NCBI RefSeq assembly: GCF_019038595.1 | Contig: NZ_JAHOPF010000007.1 | Span: 1-64,000, forward strand | From: Kaistella soli | GTDB taxonomy: Bacteria > Bacteroidota > Bacteroidia > Flavobacteriales > Weeksellaceae | Reading direction: 5' to 3' | DNA: 64,000 nt | Translations under genes and position numbers: made by a program | In this document: one piece after another, positions 35,520 through 44,377 of the stretch | How positions within the stretch are numbered: the stretch's first letter is position 1 | Layout: every line of letters begins with the position of its first letter | The notes under the pieces: model-generated | Database searches by the model: none | Told to the model about the DNA's origin: nothing | What the model saw: the letters and a program-made list of their open reading frames with translations, nothing else

Positions 35520-38516
35520 TTAGAAATTGACATTTAATCCCAAAACATACATTCTGCTTTTTGGATAAGGCGAATAATCAACACCAGGAGTTAAAGCTGT
35601 TTTCCTTCTTGTAGAAACTTCAGGATCTAAACCGGAATATTTGGTTAAGACAAAAACGTTGTTGGCAGTAGCGTAAATCCTGATTTTCGACAGACCGATC
35701 TGTGAGGTGAAAGACTGCGGTACGCTGTATCCCAGCGTTAAGGTATTTAATCTGAGGAACGAACCATCTTCGATCGCCCAGTCTGTAAGGACAAACCGCT
35801 GCATAAACGGGGACCACATGGTGGTGTTCGCGTTCAGGGCTGCAAGCGCAGTAGGATCTGTAACTAAACTACCGGTATTAGGATCAATATTCGTCCATCT
35901 TACACCGTCCATCTGCTCAGTTGTTAAATTCCGGAACTGACCGTTTGGCGAGGAAGGAGTTGAACTTGTATTTTCGATTTTATTGGCATTGTAAATATCA
36001 TTTCCAACGGTAAAGTTAAAAGCTGCTCCAAAATCAAAATTCTTATAAGTTGCGTTTAAATTAAAACCGCCGGAATATTTTGGATTGGTATCAGCGATGA
36101 TTGTTCTGTCTAACGCATCAACTTTCCCGTCGCCATTCAAGTCGCGGAGCTTCATGGAACCCGGACGTACCGCACCTACAATAACAGAAGAATTCACTAC
36201 ACCCGCTTTCAGCGTATATGCACCTGTTGTAGAGTTGTAATCAAAATCTGAAACTTCATACCTCCCATCATTGAGATAGCCATAAATCTGTCCGATCGGT
36301 TCGCCCACTTTTAACTGATATTCGGCGCCGATCGCGGGATTCCAGCCGCTCGGGTAGTATTGAGAAACCAGAGGTCCCAGATCATTAATTTTATTTCTGT
36401 TTACACCAACATTCAGAGAGAAGTTCACCGTAGTGTCTCCTTTCCGAAGTACATCAACACTTACGGAAGCTTCAATCCCTTTGTTTTCGTTTTCGCCAAT
36501 GTTTTGGTATTGCCCGTCGTAACCGGAACCTGGCAATGGGAATAAAATTAGAAGGTCTTTGGTGAGATTTTTATAAAGCTCGACCGAACCGCTTATCCGA
36601 CCCTTGAATAAATCGAAGTCGATACCGAAGTTCTGAGTTACGGTATTTTCCCATCTAAGATCTGAATTATAGAGAATTTTATCGACGGCCCAGTAATTCG
36701 TTACATTATTGATCCAGCTGCTTGGCAAGTTCGAAAATGTTTGAATCTGCTGACCTGCAGGAATGTTGTTGTTCCCCGCTTCGCCGTAGCTCAACCGGAA
36801 TTTCAGGAGATTCATCCAGGCTACATCTTTCAGGAAACTTTCTTCATTAGCTTTCCAGGCAAATGCAAGGGAAGGGAAGTATCCCCATTTGTTATCCGTA
36901 GAAAATTTACTGGAACCATCGGCTCTCATAGTAGCGGTGAATAAATACCTGTTTTTGAAGTCGTAATTCACACGGCCAAAGAAAGACAGTAAACGGTCAT
37001 CGGGATCGGTTACGTTTCCAACAGATTGCGGAATTCCCTGTGTAGTAATATTCAGAGCATCATTAAAGGTGAAGAATTTTGGGAAACCATGAACTACATT
37101 TGTAACTGTAGTTCTTTGGCTAAGGATCATTTCCTGACCGAGCAGTAAATTAAGTTTATGGTCAGAACTCAACATCCCTTTGAAATCATAACTCAAGGTA
37201 TTTGAGTTTCTAAATCTGCGGTCTTCTCGGTTATTGGTAACCAAAGCCGGCATTCCCTGGAATGCTGCCAACGGCACGTTTTTTACGTAATACGTTCCTT
37301 TTCCGTAGAAGCGTGCATCTTTGTAGCGGGTAAAATCTACACCGAGATCAGATTTAAACTGAAGGTTTTTAATGATCTTATAACCGATGCTTCCCTGGAT
37401 ATTGTAATTTCTTCTTTCCTGTGTACGATCGTTATCAGAAACCGAAGTGTAGGGATTGATCAGCGTGTCATCTTCGGTATCGTCAGCATCTTCTACCGTT
37501 AAACCCGGAACGTAAAATGGTGTATACAATACGGAGTTTTTTAATCGGGAATCGGAGGAAGAAGATTCATTCTGTTCATTGGTTCCACCCCCATGAATCA
37601 CGGTGTTGGAATGACGCAAAGTTACCGAAAGATCTAACTTATCCATCGGTTTGCTTTTCAAGTTAAAGGCAATATTTTCTCTTTTCAGATCAGAACCGAG
37701 CATAATTGCGTTTTCGTCATATCTTGCCAGGTTGATGTTGTAACTCGTTTTCTCGCTGCCTGCTCTAATGGAAATGTCGTTGCTTAAAACTGTACCAGTG
37801 CGGCCATAAATTTCTTTTTGCCAGTCGATCGGTGTTGCGGCTGCAAAATTTCCGATTTGGCTGTAGGGTCCAAAATATTTGGTATACTTATCCATCGAAT
37901 TGTCCAGTGTGGCATATTCGTATTGCCATTTCACATAATCCAGTGGCGAGAGCACATCCAGCCTGTTTGCTTTTTCTTTAAAACCGCTGTAAGTATTAAA
38001 GTTAACTTGAATTTTTCCTGTTTTACCACTTTTTGTAGTGATCAGAATTACACCGTAAGCTCCTCTTGAACCGTAAATTGCAGTAGAAGAGGCATCTTTC
38101 AGCACGGTTAAACTTTCAATATCCGAAGGTGAGATATCCGACATGCTGTTCACCGGAAAACCATCAACAATAATAAGTGGTGAACTGTCCTGCGTAATTG
38201 AACCGCCCCCACGGATCCGGATACTTACCTCGGAGTCGGGTGAACCCTCAGTCGTGGTGATTTTCACACCGGCAATTTTTCCGGTAAGCGCTTCGGCCAC
38301 GTTTGAAACCGGAATTTTAACCAGATCCGCACCTTTCAGGTTGGAGACAGAACCCGTAAGATCACCTTTCTTTGCAGTACCGTAACCGATCATGATCACC
38401 TCTTCTATCTTCTTTTCTTTGAGAGCAGTATCCTGTACTTTCTTCTGTGCACTCATGTTGATTCCAAGAAAAAACATGGCTGCAATGCAGGTTACTGTGG
38501 TTGTATTTCTCTTCAT
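35520..38516 (-). CDS. SusC-like TonB-dependent transporter
   Basis: Outer-membrane importer for oligogalacturonides, working with SusD. Signal peptide (MKRNTTTVTCIAAMFFLGIN), then almost directly the plug (EEVIMIGYGTAKKGDLTGSV, GVKITTTEGSPDSEVSIRIR, GSRGAYGVILITTKSG) and a large beta-barrel ending in YVLGLNVNF. The usual N-terminal CarboxypepD_reg-like domain of SusC proteins is missing: only about 20 residues separate signal and plug. 998 residues. Gap to the upstream GH28 gene is 4 bases. Confidence 0.95.
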   Translation of the reverse strand: MKRNTTTVTCIAAMFFLGINMSAQKKVQDTALKEKKIEEVIMIGYGTAKKGDLTGSVSNLKGADLVKIPVSNVAEALTGKIAGVKITTTEGSPDSEVSIRIRGGGSITQDSSPLIIVDGFPVNSMSDISPSDIESLTVLKDASSTAIYGSRGAYGVILITTKSGKTGKIQVNFNTYSGFKEKANRLDVLSPLDYVKWQYEYATLDNSMDKYTKYFGPYSQIGNFAAATPIDWQKEIYGRTGTVLSNDISIRAGSEKTSYNINLARYDENAIMLGSDLKRENIAFNLKSKPMDKLDLSVTLRHSNTVIHGGGTNEQNESSSSDSRLKNSVLYTPFYVPGLTVEDADDTEDDTLINPYTSVSDNDRTQERRNYNIQGSIGYKIIKNLQFKSDLGVDFTRYKDARFYGKGTYYVKNVPLAAFQGMPALVTNNREDRRFRNSNTLSYDFKGMLSSDHKLNLLLGQEMILSQRTTVTNVVHGFPKFFTFNDALNITTQGIPQSVGNVTDPDDRLLSFFGRVNYDFKNRYLFTATMRADGSSKFSTDNKWGYFPSLAFAWKANEESFLKDVAWMNLLKFRLSYGEAGNNNIPAGQQIQTFSNLPSSWINNVTNYWAVDKILYNSDLRWENTVTQNFGIDFDLFKGRISGSVELYKNLTKDLLILFPLPGSGYDGQYQNIGENENKGIEASVSVDVLRKGDTTVNFSLNVGVNRNKINDLGPLVSQYYPSGWNPAIGAEYQLKVGEPIGQIYGYLNDGRYEVSDFDYNSTTGAYTLKAGVVNSSVIVGAVRPGSMKLRDLNGDGKVDALDRTIIADTNPKYSGGFNLNATYKNFDFGAAFNFTVGNDIYNANKIENTSSTPSSPNGQFRNLTTEQMDGVRWTNIDPNTGSLVTDPTALAALNANTTMWSPFMQRFVLTDWAIEDGSFLRLNTLTLGYSVPQSFTSQIGLSKIRIYATANNVFVLTKYSGLDPEVSTRRKTALTPGVDYSPYPKSRMYVLGLNVNF

Positions 38517-38520
38517 ATAA

Positions 38521-40005
38521 TTATTTTTTATAGTCCGGAATATATTCGGTTTTCACACCGTTGATTGTTGTATTGATGAGTTTCAGATTCTCCACAGACT
38601 TTACATTGAAATTTGCTTTCACTTTGTCGATGGTGACATTTTTAAAGGTGATGTTCTGAATCTTTGAGTTTTCAAGACCTTCCGCAAAAATGGCATATTT
38701 ACCGCCGTTTTTTACGGTGACGTCTTCGAGGAGAATGTTTCGGATCTGCGGAATGGCATTTCCGGTACGGTTCGAATAGTCTTTGTAATTCATCGTAATA
38801 TGAAGAACAGCTTCCTTTACTTCTCCTACCGTGATATTCTTAACATAGAGCCCGTCTACCGTTCCTCCTCTTACTGAATTTGTTTTTAAGCGGATCGCTC
38901 GGTCCAGTTCCGGTGAATCCATGTGGTTGTTATACACAAATACGTTTTTCACGCCTGCCGACATTTCGCTTCCGATGACAACACCGCCGTGACCGTCGAT
39001 CATTTTGCAGTCTCTGACGATGATATTTTCTGTCATAATTCCAACTCTTCTTCCCTCTTCATCTCTTCCTGCTTTAATGGCGATACAGTCGTCTCCGGTA
39101 TTGAATACTGAGTTTTTAATCAGAACATTCTGTGAATATTCCGGATCGCAGCCGTCATTGTTCGGGCCGTGACTTTTAATATGCACCCCGTCAACAATCA
39201 CATTTTTGCTTTTCATAGGATGAAGAATCCAGAACGGGGCGTTGATGATGGTGACTCCCTGAATCAATACATTCTCACACTCGAAAGGCTCGATAAAGTT
39301 GGGACGAAGATATCTGCCGTTCCCGAAAGTCCTTTGGGAAACCGGCACATTTTTGTCTGCCATTTCCATTAATGCGGGAAGATTATTCTCGTCCAGCTGG
39401 CTGGGCATTCCCTTTTGAAAACCGTAGGCTGCGCTGCCTTTCCATGTCCACCAGTTATCATTGCCGGCCTGTCCGTTAAGCGTGCCTTTTCCGGTAACTG
39501 CAATGTTTTTTTTGTTATTGGCATAAATCAGCGGCGAATAGTTCATCAGCTCCATTCCTTCAAAAGAAGTGTGAACCAAAGGATAAAAATCATCCGGATT
39601 GGTACTGAAAAGAATCTCGGAACCTTCTTCAAGATGAAGATTCACATTGTTTTCAAGATGGATCGGTCCGCTCAAAAATTTACCTGCCGGAACAATCACT
39701 TTTCCGCCTCCGTTTTCAGAGCAGGCTACAATTGCCTTTCTGATGCTTTCAGTAGCCATTGTTTTGCCGTCCGCGATTGCACCAAAATTCAGAATATTGT
39801 AACTTGCATTACGGAATTTCGGTTCTTTGATTGATTTTTCAAGCTGCACCATTCTTTCCATCGGGAAGCGGTCAACGGCCAGATTCTCATCAGACTGTGT
39901 TTTTTTGATTCCGCATCCGTAGATAAAAGCTAATGCAGAAACCGCAAGGACCAAAATAGATGCCCGCGATTTAGTACTGTTCACGCTGTTAATAAGATTA
40001 TTCAT
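38521..40005 (-). CDS. GH28 polygalacturonase lipoprotein
   Basis: Hydrolyses polygalacturonate or rhamnogalacturonan oligomers. A hydrophobic segment ends in FIYGC, a lipobox about 30 residues in, so the signal has a long n-region. The GH28 beta-helix covers about 65-480: YNILNFGAIADGKTMATESI, SHGPNNDGCDPEYSQNV (catalytic NxD), NTGDDCIAIKAGRD (DD), GHGGVVIGSEMSAGV (GHG) and RAIRLKTN (RxK). First gene of the SusCD operon, with a perfect operator at its promoter. Confidence 0.93.
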   Translation of the reverse strand: MNNLINSVNSTKSRASILVLAVSALAFIYGCGIKKTQSDENLAVDRFPMERMVQLEKSIKEPKFRNASYNILNFGAIADGKTMATESIRKAIVACSENGGGKVIVPAGKFLSGPIHLENNVNLHLEEGSEILFSTNPDDFYPLVHTSFEGMELMNYSPLIYANNKKNIAVTGKGTLNGQAGNDNWWTWKGSAAYGFQKGMPSQLDENNLPALMEMADKNVPVSQRTFGNGRYLRPNFIEPFECENVLIQGVTIINAPFWILHPMKSKNVIVDGVHIKSHGPNNDGCDPEYSQNVLIKNSVFNTGDDCIAIKAGRDEEGRRVGIMTENIIVRDCKMIDGHGGVVIGSEMSAGVKNVFVYNNHMDSPELDRAIRLKTNSVRGGTVDGLYVKNITVGEVKEAVLHITMNYKDYSNRTGNAIPQIRNILLEDVTVKNGGKYAIFAEGLENSKIQNITFKNVTIDKVKANFNVKSVENLKLINTTINGVKTEYIPDYKK

Positions 40006-40015
40006 AAATTATTAA

Positions 40016-40035
40016 TGTAATCGATTACAAATATA
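40016..40035 (-). promoter_or_regulatory. Perfect LacI-type operator, GH28-SusCD operon
   Basis: TGTAATCGATTACA (40016-40029) is a perfect 14-base palindrome. The minus-strand -7 box TATATTTG (40028-40035) overlaps it by two bases. It lies 11 bases upstream of the GH28 ATG and 160 bases upstream of the lacI-type gene on the other strand. Confidence 0.85.
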
Positions 40036-40080
40036 TATAAATTTATTCATAGATTTACCAAATAAAAAATCTTTTTTATT

Positions 40081-40088
40081 TACTTTTG
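40081..40088 (+). promoter_or_regulatory. -7 box (TACTTTTG) for LacI-family gene
   Basis: Matches TAnnTTTG 101 bases upstream of the ATG at 40190. The operator at 40016-40029 lies about 50 bases upstream of it, so autoregulation is possible but not obvious. Confidence 0.4.
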
Positions 40089-40189
40089 CGCAATACTTCC
40101 GGGAGAAAACATCTGCTGCTTTAAAAAAAAGTCGTAAAATTGTATGTTGCTGAAGGTCAGGGATTATTTTTTGAACCAAACTCATTTTA

Positions 40190-41212
40190 ATGAATAATAA
40201 AGTTACTATTTACGACATCGCCAAAGAACTGAATATCACCGCTGCAACGGTTTCCAGAGCGCTGAACGGGAATCCGAATATCAGCGAGAAAACACGAAAT
40301 AAAGTGCTTGCCAAGGCGAATGAAATGGATTACAAACAGAACAAACTGGCTCTGGCACTCAAAAGCGGTAAAAGTAACTACATTGGGGTAATTGTCCCCA
40401 GAATCAATACCAATTTTTTCGGATCCGTGATCCGTGGTCTTGAAGAGGAACTCAATGTGAAGGGCTACAGCATCATCATCTGTCAGAGTCATAATGACGA
40501 AAAACAGGAGGCAAAAAACATTGAAACGCTCATCGATTCCCACGTAGACGCCATTTTCATATCTTCTTCCAGTAAAAGCTCCGCAGCGCTGCAGAAAATA
40601 CTGGACAGTAAAATCCCGCTGATCTTCTTTGACAGACGCAAAATTATGGACAATGTAAGTTCCGTAACCATTGACGATTATGCGGGCGGATATCTCGCGA
40701 CCAAACATCTTATTGACACCGGTTGCAAAAAAATTGCACACATTGTTTCCGGACCTATCGAACTTGAAATCTTCAGGGAGCGTCACAGAGGCTATCAGCA
40801 GGCATTGGCTGATCATAATATCGATTACAGAAAAGAGTGGGTTTTAAAGACTAACAGTAGCATTGAAGAGGGTAAAAGAGCGGTTGACATCCTGTTCAGC
40901 CTGCCGGAAAAGCCCGACGCTATATTTTCTGCCAGTGATTTTGTTGCACTGGGTGCTATACAGGAACTGCAGGCCAGAAACATTAAAGTTCCGGATGAAG
41001 TTTCTGTGATCGGTTTTGCAAATGAGCCTTTTACCGATTTCCTCGAACTTTCGATCACTACAGTGGACCAGTTCCCTCTCGAAATGGGTAAAACCGCAGC
41101 CCGGGTATATCTGACACAGGGAGGCAACGGGGAGGAAGACGGAAACATTCAGAGAAAAGTAGTGCTGGAACCGAAACTGATCCTCAGAAAATCAACTAAG
41201 AATATTCAATAA
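40190..41212 (+). CDS. LacI-family regulator of the pectin regulon
   Basis: The N-terminal HTH (VTIYDIAKELNITAATVSRA, then LNGNPNISEKTRNKVLAKAN) is the classic LacI/GalR DNA-binding domain with hinge, followed by a periplasmic-binding-like sensor domain (about 60-335: IGVIVPRINTNFFGSVIRGL, DAIFISSSSKSSAALQK, VSVIGFANEPFTDFLE). 340 residues, full length. It is the only transcription factor in the locus, located between the two main operons, and the repeated TGTAATCGATTACA sites have the form LacI proteins bind. The inducer is probably a pathway intermediate such as 2-keto-3-deoxygluconate; that is inference. Confidence 0.93.
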   Translation: MNNKVTIYDIAKELNITAATVSRALNGNPNISEKTRNKVLAKANEMDYKQNKLALALKSGKSNYIGVIVPRINTNFFGSVIRGLEEELNVKGYSIIICQSHNDEKQEAKNIETLIDSHVDAIFISSSSKSSAALQKILDSKIPLIFFDRRKIMDNVSSVTIDDYAGGYLATKHLIDTGCKKIAHIVSGPIELEIFRERHRGYQQALADHNIDYRKEWVLKTNSSIEEGKRAVDILFSLPEKPDAIFSASDFVALGAIQELQARNIKVPDEVSVIGFANEPFTDFLELSITTVDQFPLEMGKTAARVYLTQGGNGEEDGNIQRKVVLEPKLILRKSTKNIQ

Positions 41213-41228
41213 AAACATCCCATAAAAT

Positions 41229-41262
41229 AAAATCCGTTTAAATAATTTAAACGGATTTTTTA
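41229..41262. terminator. Bidirectional terminator between lacI-type gene and uxaA
   Basis: AAATCCGTTTAAA pairs with TTTAAACGGATTT around a very short loop, with T-runs on both strands. It ends both convergent transcripts. Confidence 0.9.
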
Positions 41263-41280
41263 TGAAAAATATAACCTGAA

Positions 41281-42894
41281 TTATAATGAAACTCCGCGTT
41301 TCCACGGGATAAAGACATCCTGTTTCAGCACATCGGCCTTGGTTTCTACCAGTCCGCTGGCGAGGTCGATGATATAATCTACAATTTCTTCCCCCACTTC
41401 CTGAATGGTTTTTTCTCCGGTGATTACCGTTCCGGCATTGATATCGATGATATCCGGCATTTTTTCAACCACAGTGGTGTTTGAAGCAATTTTCACTACA
41501 GGTGCAATCGGATTTCCCATCGGATTTCCTAAACCGGTTGTAAACAGAACTACAGTTGCTCCCGCTCCTACCAGTCCGGTGGTGCATTCAGCGTCATTTC
41601 CCGGGGTATTTAAAAGATTCAGTCCGGGTTTTGAAATATATTCGCCGTAATCGAGCACATCAACGATAGGTGCTGTTCCGCCTTTTTTGGCAGCTCCCGC
41701 AGATTTCATCGCATCAGTAATCAGTCCGTCTTTGATATTTCCCGGGGACGGATTCATATCAAATCCTGAACCTGCGTCCACCACCGATTTTTCAAAGGCT
41801 TTCATCAGACTTAGGAATTTATCTGCTTTTTCCGCATCAACACATCGGTTCATGAGTTCCTGCTCTACTCCGCAAAGTTCAGGGAACTCCGCTAAAATGG
41901 TTTTTCCGCCAAGCGCTGCAAAAATATCCGAAACTATACCCAGTGCAGGGTTTGCCGAAATACCGGAAAATCCGTCGGAACCCCCGCATTCCAGACCAAT
42001 GCTCAGTTTGGAGAGCGGTGCAGGCTGTCTCTGGATCTGGTTGGCGCGTTTAATGGCTTCAAACGAATCTTTAATCACCATCTGGAACATCTTATCGGTC
42101 GTCCCGATCTGCTGCTGTTCATAAATAAGCACTTCCTTGTTGCTGTCCGGACTCATTTCCCTCAGCGCATCACGGAAAATATCGATCTGTAGATTCTGGC
42201 AGCCCAAACTCAATACGGTAGCTCCCGCAACGTTCGGATTGTTCACATATCCTGCAAGCAGTTTTGCAAGCAGTTCAGAATCCTGTCTGATACCGCCGCA
42301 TCCGCCCTGATGATTGATGAATTTCACTTCAATATTGTCAAGCAGATGGGTGTCCGGTTCTTTTGCTGCAACTTCTTCAACGCTTTTTTCTTCAATCAGC
42401 GAACGCAGAAACCGTTTATAGGTATCTTCTTTTTTAGGCAGTAGTTCGTTTTCAAAAATTTCTTTGAGCTTCTCGATATTCTTGTTTTCACAGAAAACTA
42501 GCGGAAAAAAGAGCCACACATTTTTGGTCCCAACCTGTCCGTCAGCACGGTGATATCCCATAAAGGTGCGGTCTTTCCAGCGGTCCACATTAGGGATATT
42601 CCACCCAAGTGTATCGTTTTTACCGGAAACTTCTTCACTTTGATGTTTTACGTTTTCGGTGGTAATTACTTCTCCCTTTTTGATCGGCAGGCAGGCTTTC
42701 CCCACCAGAACACCGTACATCATGATGCTGTCGCCGGGTGCAAAGTCTATTTCAGCCATTTTATGTTTGGCTTTCACAAGAGTCTGCGCGGTAAAATCAG
42801 TTCCTTCAAATTTTACAGTTTCCCCCTGGGACACGTCTGCCAAAGCAACCAGCACATTATCTTTAGGGTTTACCTTAATGAGTTTGTTTTCCAT
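41281..42894 (-). CDS. uxaA: Altronate dehydratase
   Basis: Converts D-altronate to 2-keto-3-deoxygluconate. An N-terminal SAF domain (about 10-95) is followed by the large UxaA domain (GYHRADGQVGTKNVWLFFPL, INHQGGCGGIRQDSELLAKL, GLECGGSDGFSGISANPALG with metal-binding Cys). 537 residues, slightly longer than E. coli UxaA (495). Last gene of the sugar acid operon, 11 bases after uxaB. Confidence 0.93.
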   Translation of the reverse strand: MENKLIKVNPKDNVLVALADVSQGETVKFEGTDFTAQTLVKAKHKMAEIDFAPGDSIMMYGVLVGKACLPIKKGEVITTENVKHQSEEVSGKNDTLGWNIPNVDRWKDRTFMGYHRADGQVGTKNVWLFFPLVFCENKNIEKLKEIFENELLPKKEDTYKRFLRSLIEEKSVEEVAAKEPDTHLLDNIEVKFINHQGGCGGIRQDSELLAKLLAGYVNNPNVAGATVLSLGCQNLQIDIFRDALREMSPDSNKEVLIYEQQQIGTTDKMFQMVIKDSFEAIKRANQIQRQPAPLSKLSIGLECGGSDGFSGISANPALGIVSDIFAALGGKTILAEFPELCGVEQELMNRCVDAEKADKFLSLMKAFEKSVVDAGSGFDMNPSPGNIKDGLITDAMKSAGAAKKGGTAPIVDVLDYGEYISKPGLNLLNTPGNDAECTTGLVGAGATVVLFTTGLGNPMGNPIAPVVKIASNTTVVEKMPDIIDINAGTVITGEKTIQEVGEEIVDYIIDLASGLVETKADVLKQDVFIPWKRGVSL

Positions 42895-42905
42895 GATTTT
42901 AAATT

Positions 42906-44375
42906 TTAAGAAAAATGACTGATGAAATTCTGATATCCTTTTTCAATACCGTTTTCTTCAGCATTTTTTATCGCATAAGTGATCGCGCTGTGCAGACCGG
43001 GAATACTGTTAAGGTCTTGATCCCAGAATCCGGTGTTCGCCAGAATTTCTTCTACCGTCGCTTCCAGACTGGTGTTTTTCCAGGCTTGATCAAATGTTTC
43101 TACAATATCTTTAGAATCCTTCACCGGCAAAGATTTCCCGTTCCAGCTTCCTTTATAGTAACGGATCATACATGCAAAACCAAAAACCAGGTGATAAGGC
43201 AGTTTTCCGTTCTTTTCAAAATATTCAAGAATCGTCGGAAGCACCCTAACTTTAAACTTGGATACAGAATTTAATACAATATCCGAAAGCTGATGACGGA
43301 TGAACGGATTTCTGAACCGGTCCAGAACTTCTTCTGTAAAGCTTTTCAGTTCTTCCTTATCCATGTCCAGCGTAGGTACAATTTCGTTGAATGCGATTTC
43401 ACTAACATACTTCATCGTGAAAGGGCTTACCACGGTTTCCTGTACGGTTTCATTGCCATACATCATGGAGAACGGAACCATCGCAGTATGAATACCGTTG
43501 AGAATCCTCACTTTTCGGTTGCGGTACGGCTGCATGTCGGACACAATTTTTACATCCAGACTGGTTTTGTCGAAAGGTAATTTTTCTTTTAACTGGTCAT
43601 CGCCTTCAATCACCCAAAGGAAAAAAGGTTCGGCGGTGACCATGAATTTATCCTGATAATCAAGTTTATTGCTGAATTCTTCCTCTTCATCTCTCGGATA
43701 TCCGGGAACAATTCTGTCCACCAGAGTATTATGGAAAGTACAGGCTTCATTGATCCATGCGGCAAAGTCTGCTTCAAGCTTCCAAAGTTCGCAATACTGC
43801 AGAAGGACTTTTTTCAGCGTATCTGCATTATGGTTGATCAGTTCACACGGAATGACCGTTAAACCTTTGCTGCGGTCGCCTTTAAAGTGATTGTATCTTT
43901 CGTAAAGTACGGCAACCACTTTGGCGGGAAAAGATTTCGGACTTTCTTCAGAAAGCACGTCGCTATCCACAAATTCGATTCCGGCTTCTGTCGTATTGGA
44001 AATGATAAATTCCAGACTGTCAAGTTTTGCAACATCCAGAAGTGCCTTAAAATCTTTGTAAGGATTGATGCACTTTACAATATTATCGATCAGGTGATTT
44101 TCCTGAATTTTCTTTCCGTTTTTAATTCCGTTCAGGAAAACAGTGTATAAGGCATCCTGTTCGTCCAGTTGCTCAACCATTCCTCCGGGAAGCGGCTGCA
44201 CGACGGCTACGCCGGCATTGAAACCAATTTCTTTGTTAAGGGTATGAAAAGCATAATCTACAAACGCTCTTAAAAAATTTCCTTCTCCAAACTGAAGAAT
44301 TTTTACCGGCAGTTCGGCTCCGCTACCATAAGCTTCACGGTTTAATCTGGGTTTGGTATTAGTATCTGTTGTCAT
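42906..44375 (-). CDS. uxaB: Tagaturonate reductase (altronate oxidoreductase)
   Basis: NADH-dependent reduction of D-tagaturonate to D-altronate, of the mannitol dehydrogenase superfamily. N-terminal Rossmann part with ILQFGEGNFLRAFVDYAF, followed by the C-terminal domain containing KVRILNGIHTAMVPFSMMYG (catalytic Lys and Asn-Gly-x-His motif). 489 residues, as expected. It starts 2 bases after the transporter gene. Confidence 0.94.
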   Translation of the reverse strand: MTTDTNTKPRLNREAYGSGAELPVKILQFGEGNFLRAFVDYAFHTLNKEIGFNAGVAVVQPLPGGMVEQLDEQDALYTVFLNGIKNGKKIQENHLIDNIVKCINPYKDFKALLDVAKLDSLEFIISNTTEAGIEFVDSDVLSEESPKSFPAKVVAVLYERYNHFKGDRSKGLTVIPCELINHNADTLKKVLLQYCELWKLEADFAAWINEACTFHNTLVDRIVPGYPRDEEEEFSNKLDYQDKFMVTAEPFFLWVIEGDDQLKEKLPFDKTSLDVKIVSDMQPYRNRKVRILNGIHTAMVPFSMMYGNETVQETVVSPFTMKYVSEIAFNEIVPTLDMDKEELKSFTEEVLDRFRNPFIRHQLSDIVLNSVSKFKVRVLPTILEYFEKNGKLPYHLVFGFACMIRYYKGSWNGKSLPVKDSKDIVETFDQAWKNTSLEATVEEILANTGFWDQDLNSIPGLHSAITYAIKNAEENGIEKGYQNFISHFS

Positions 44376-44377
44376 TA

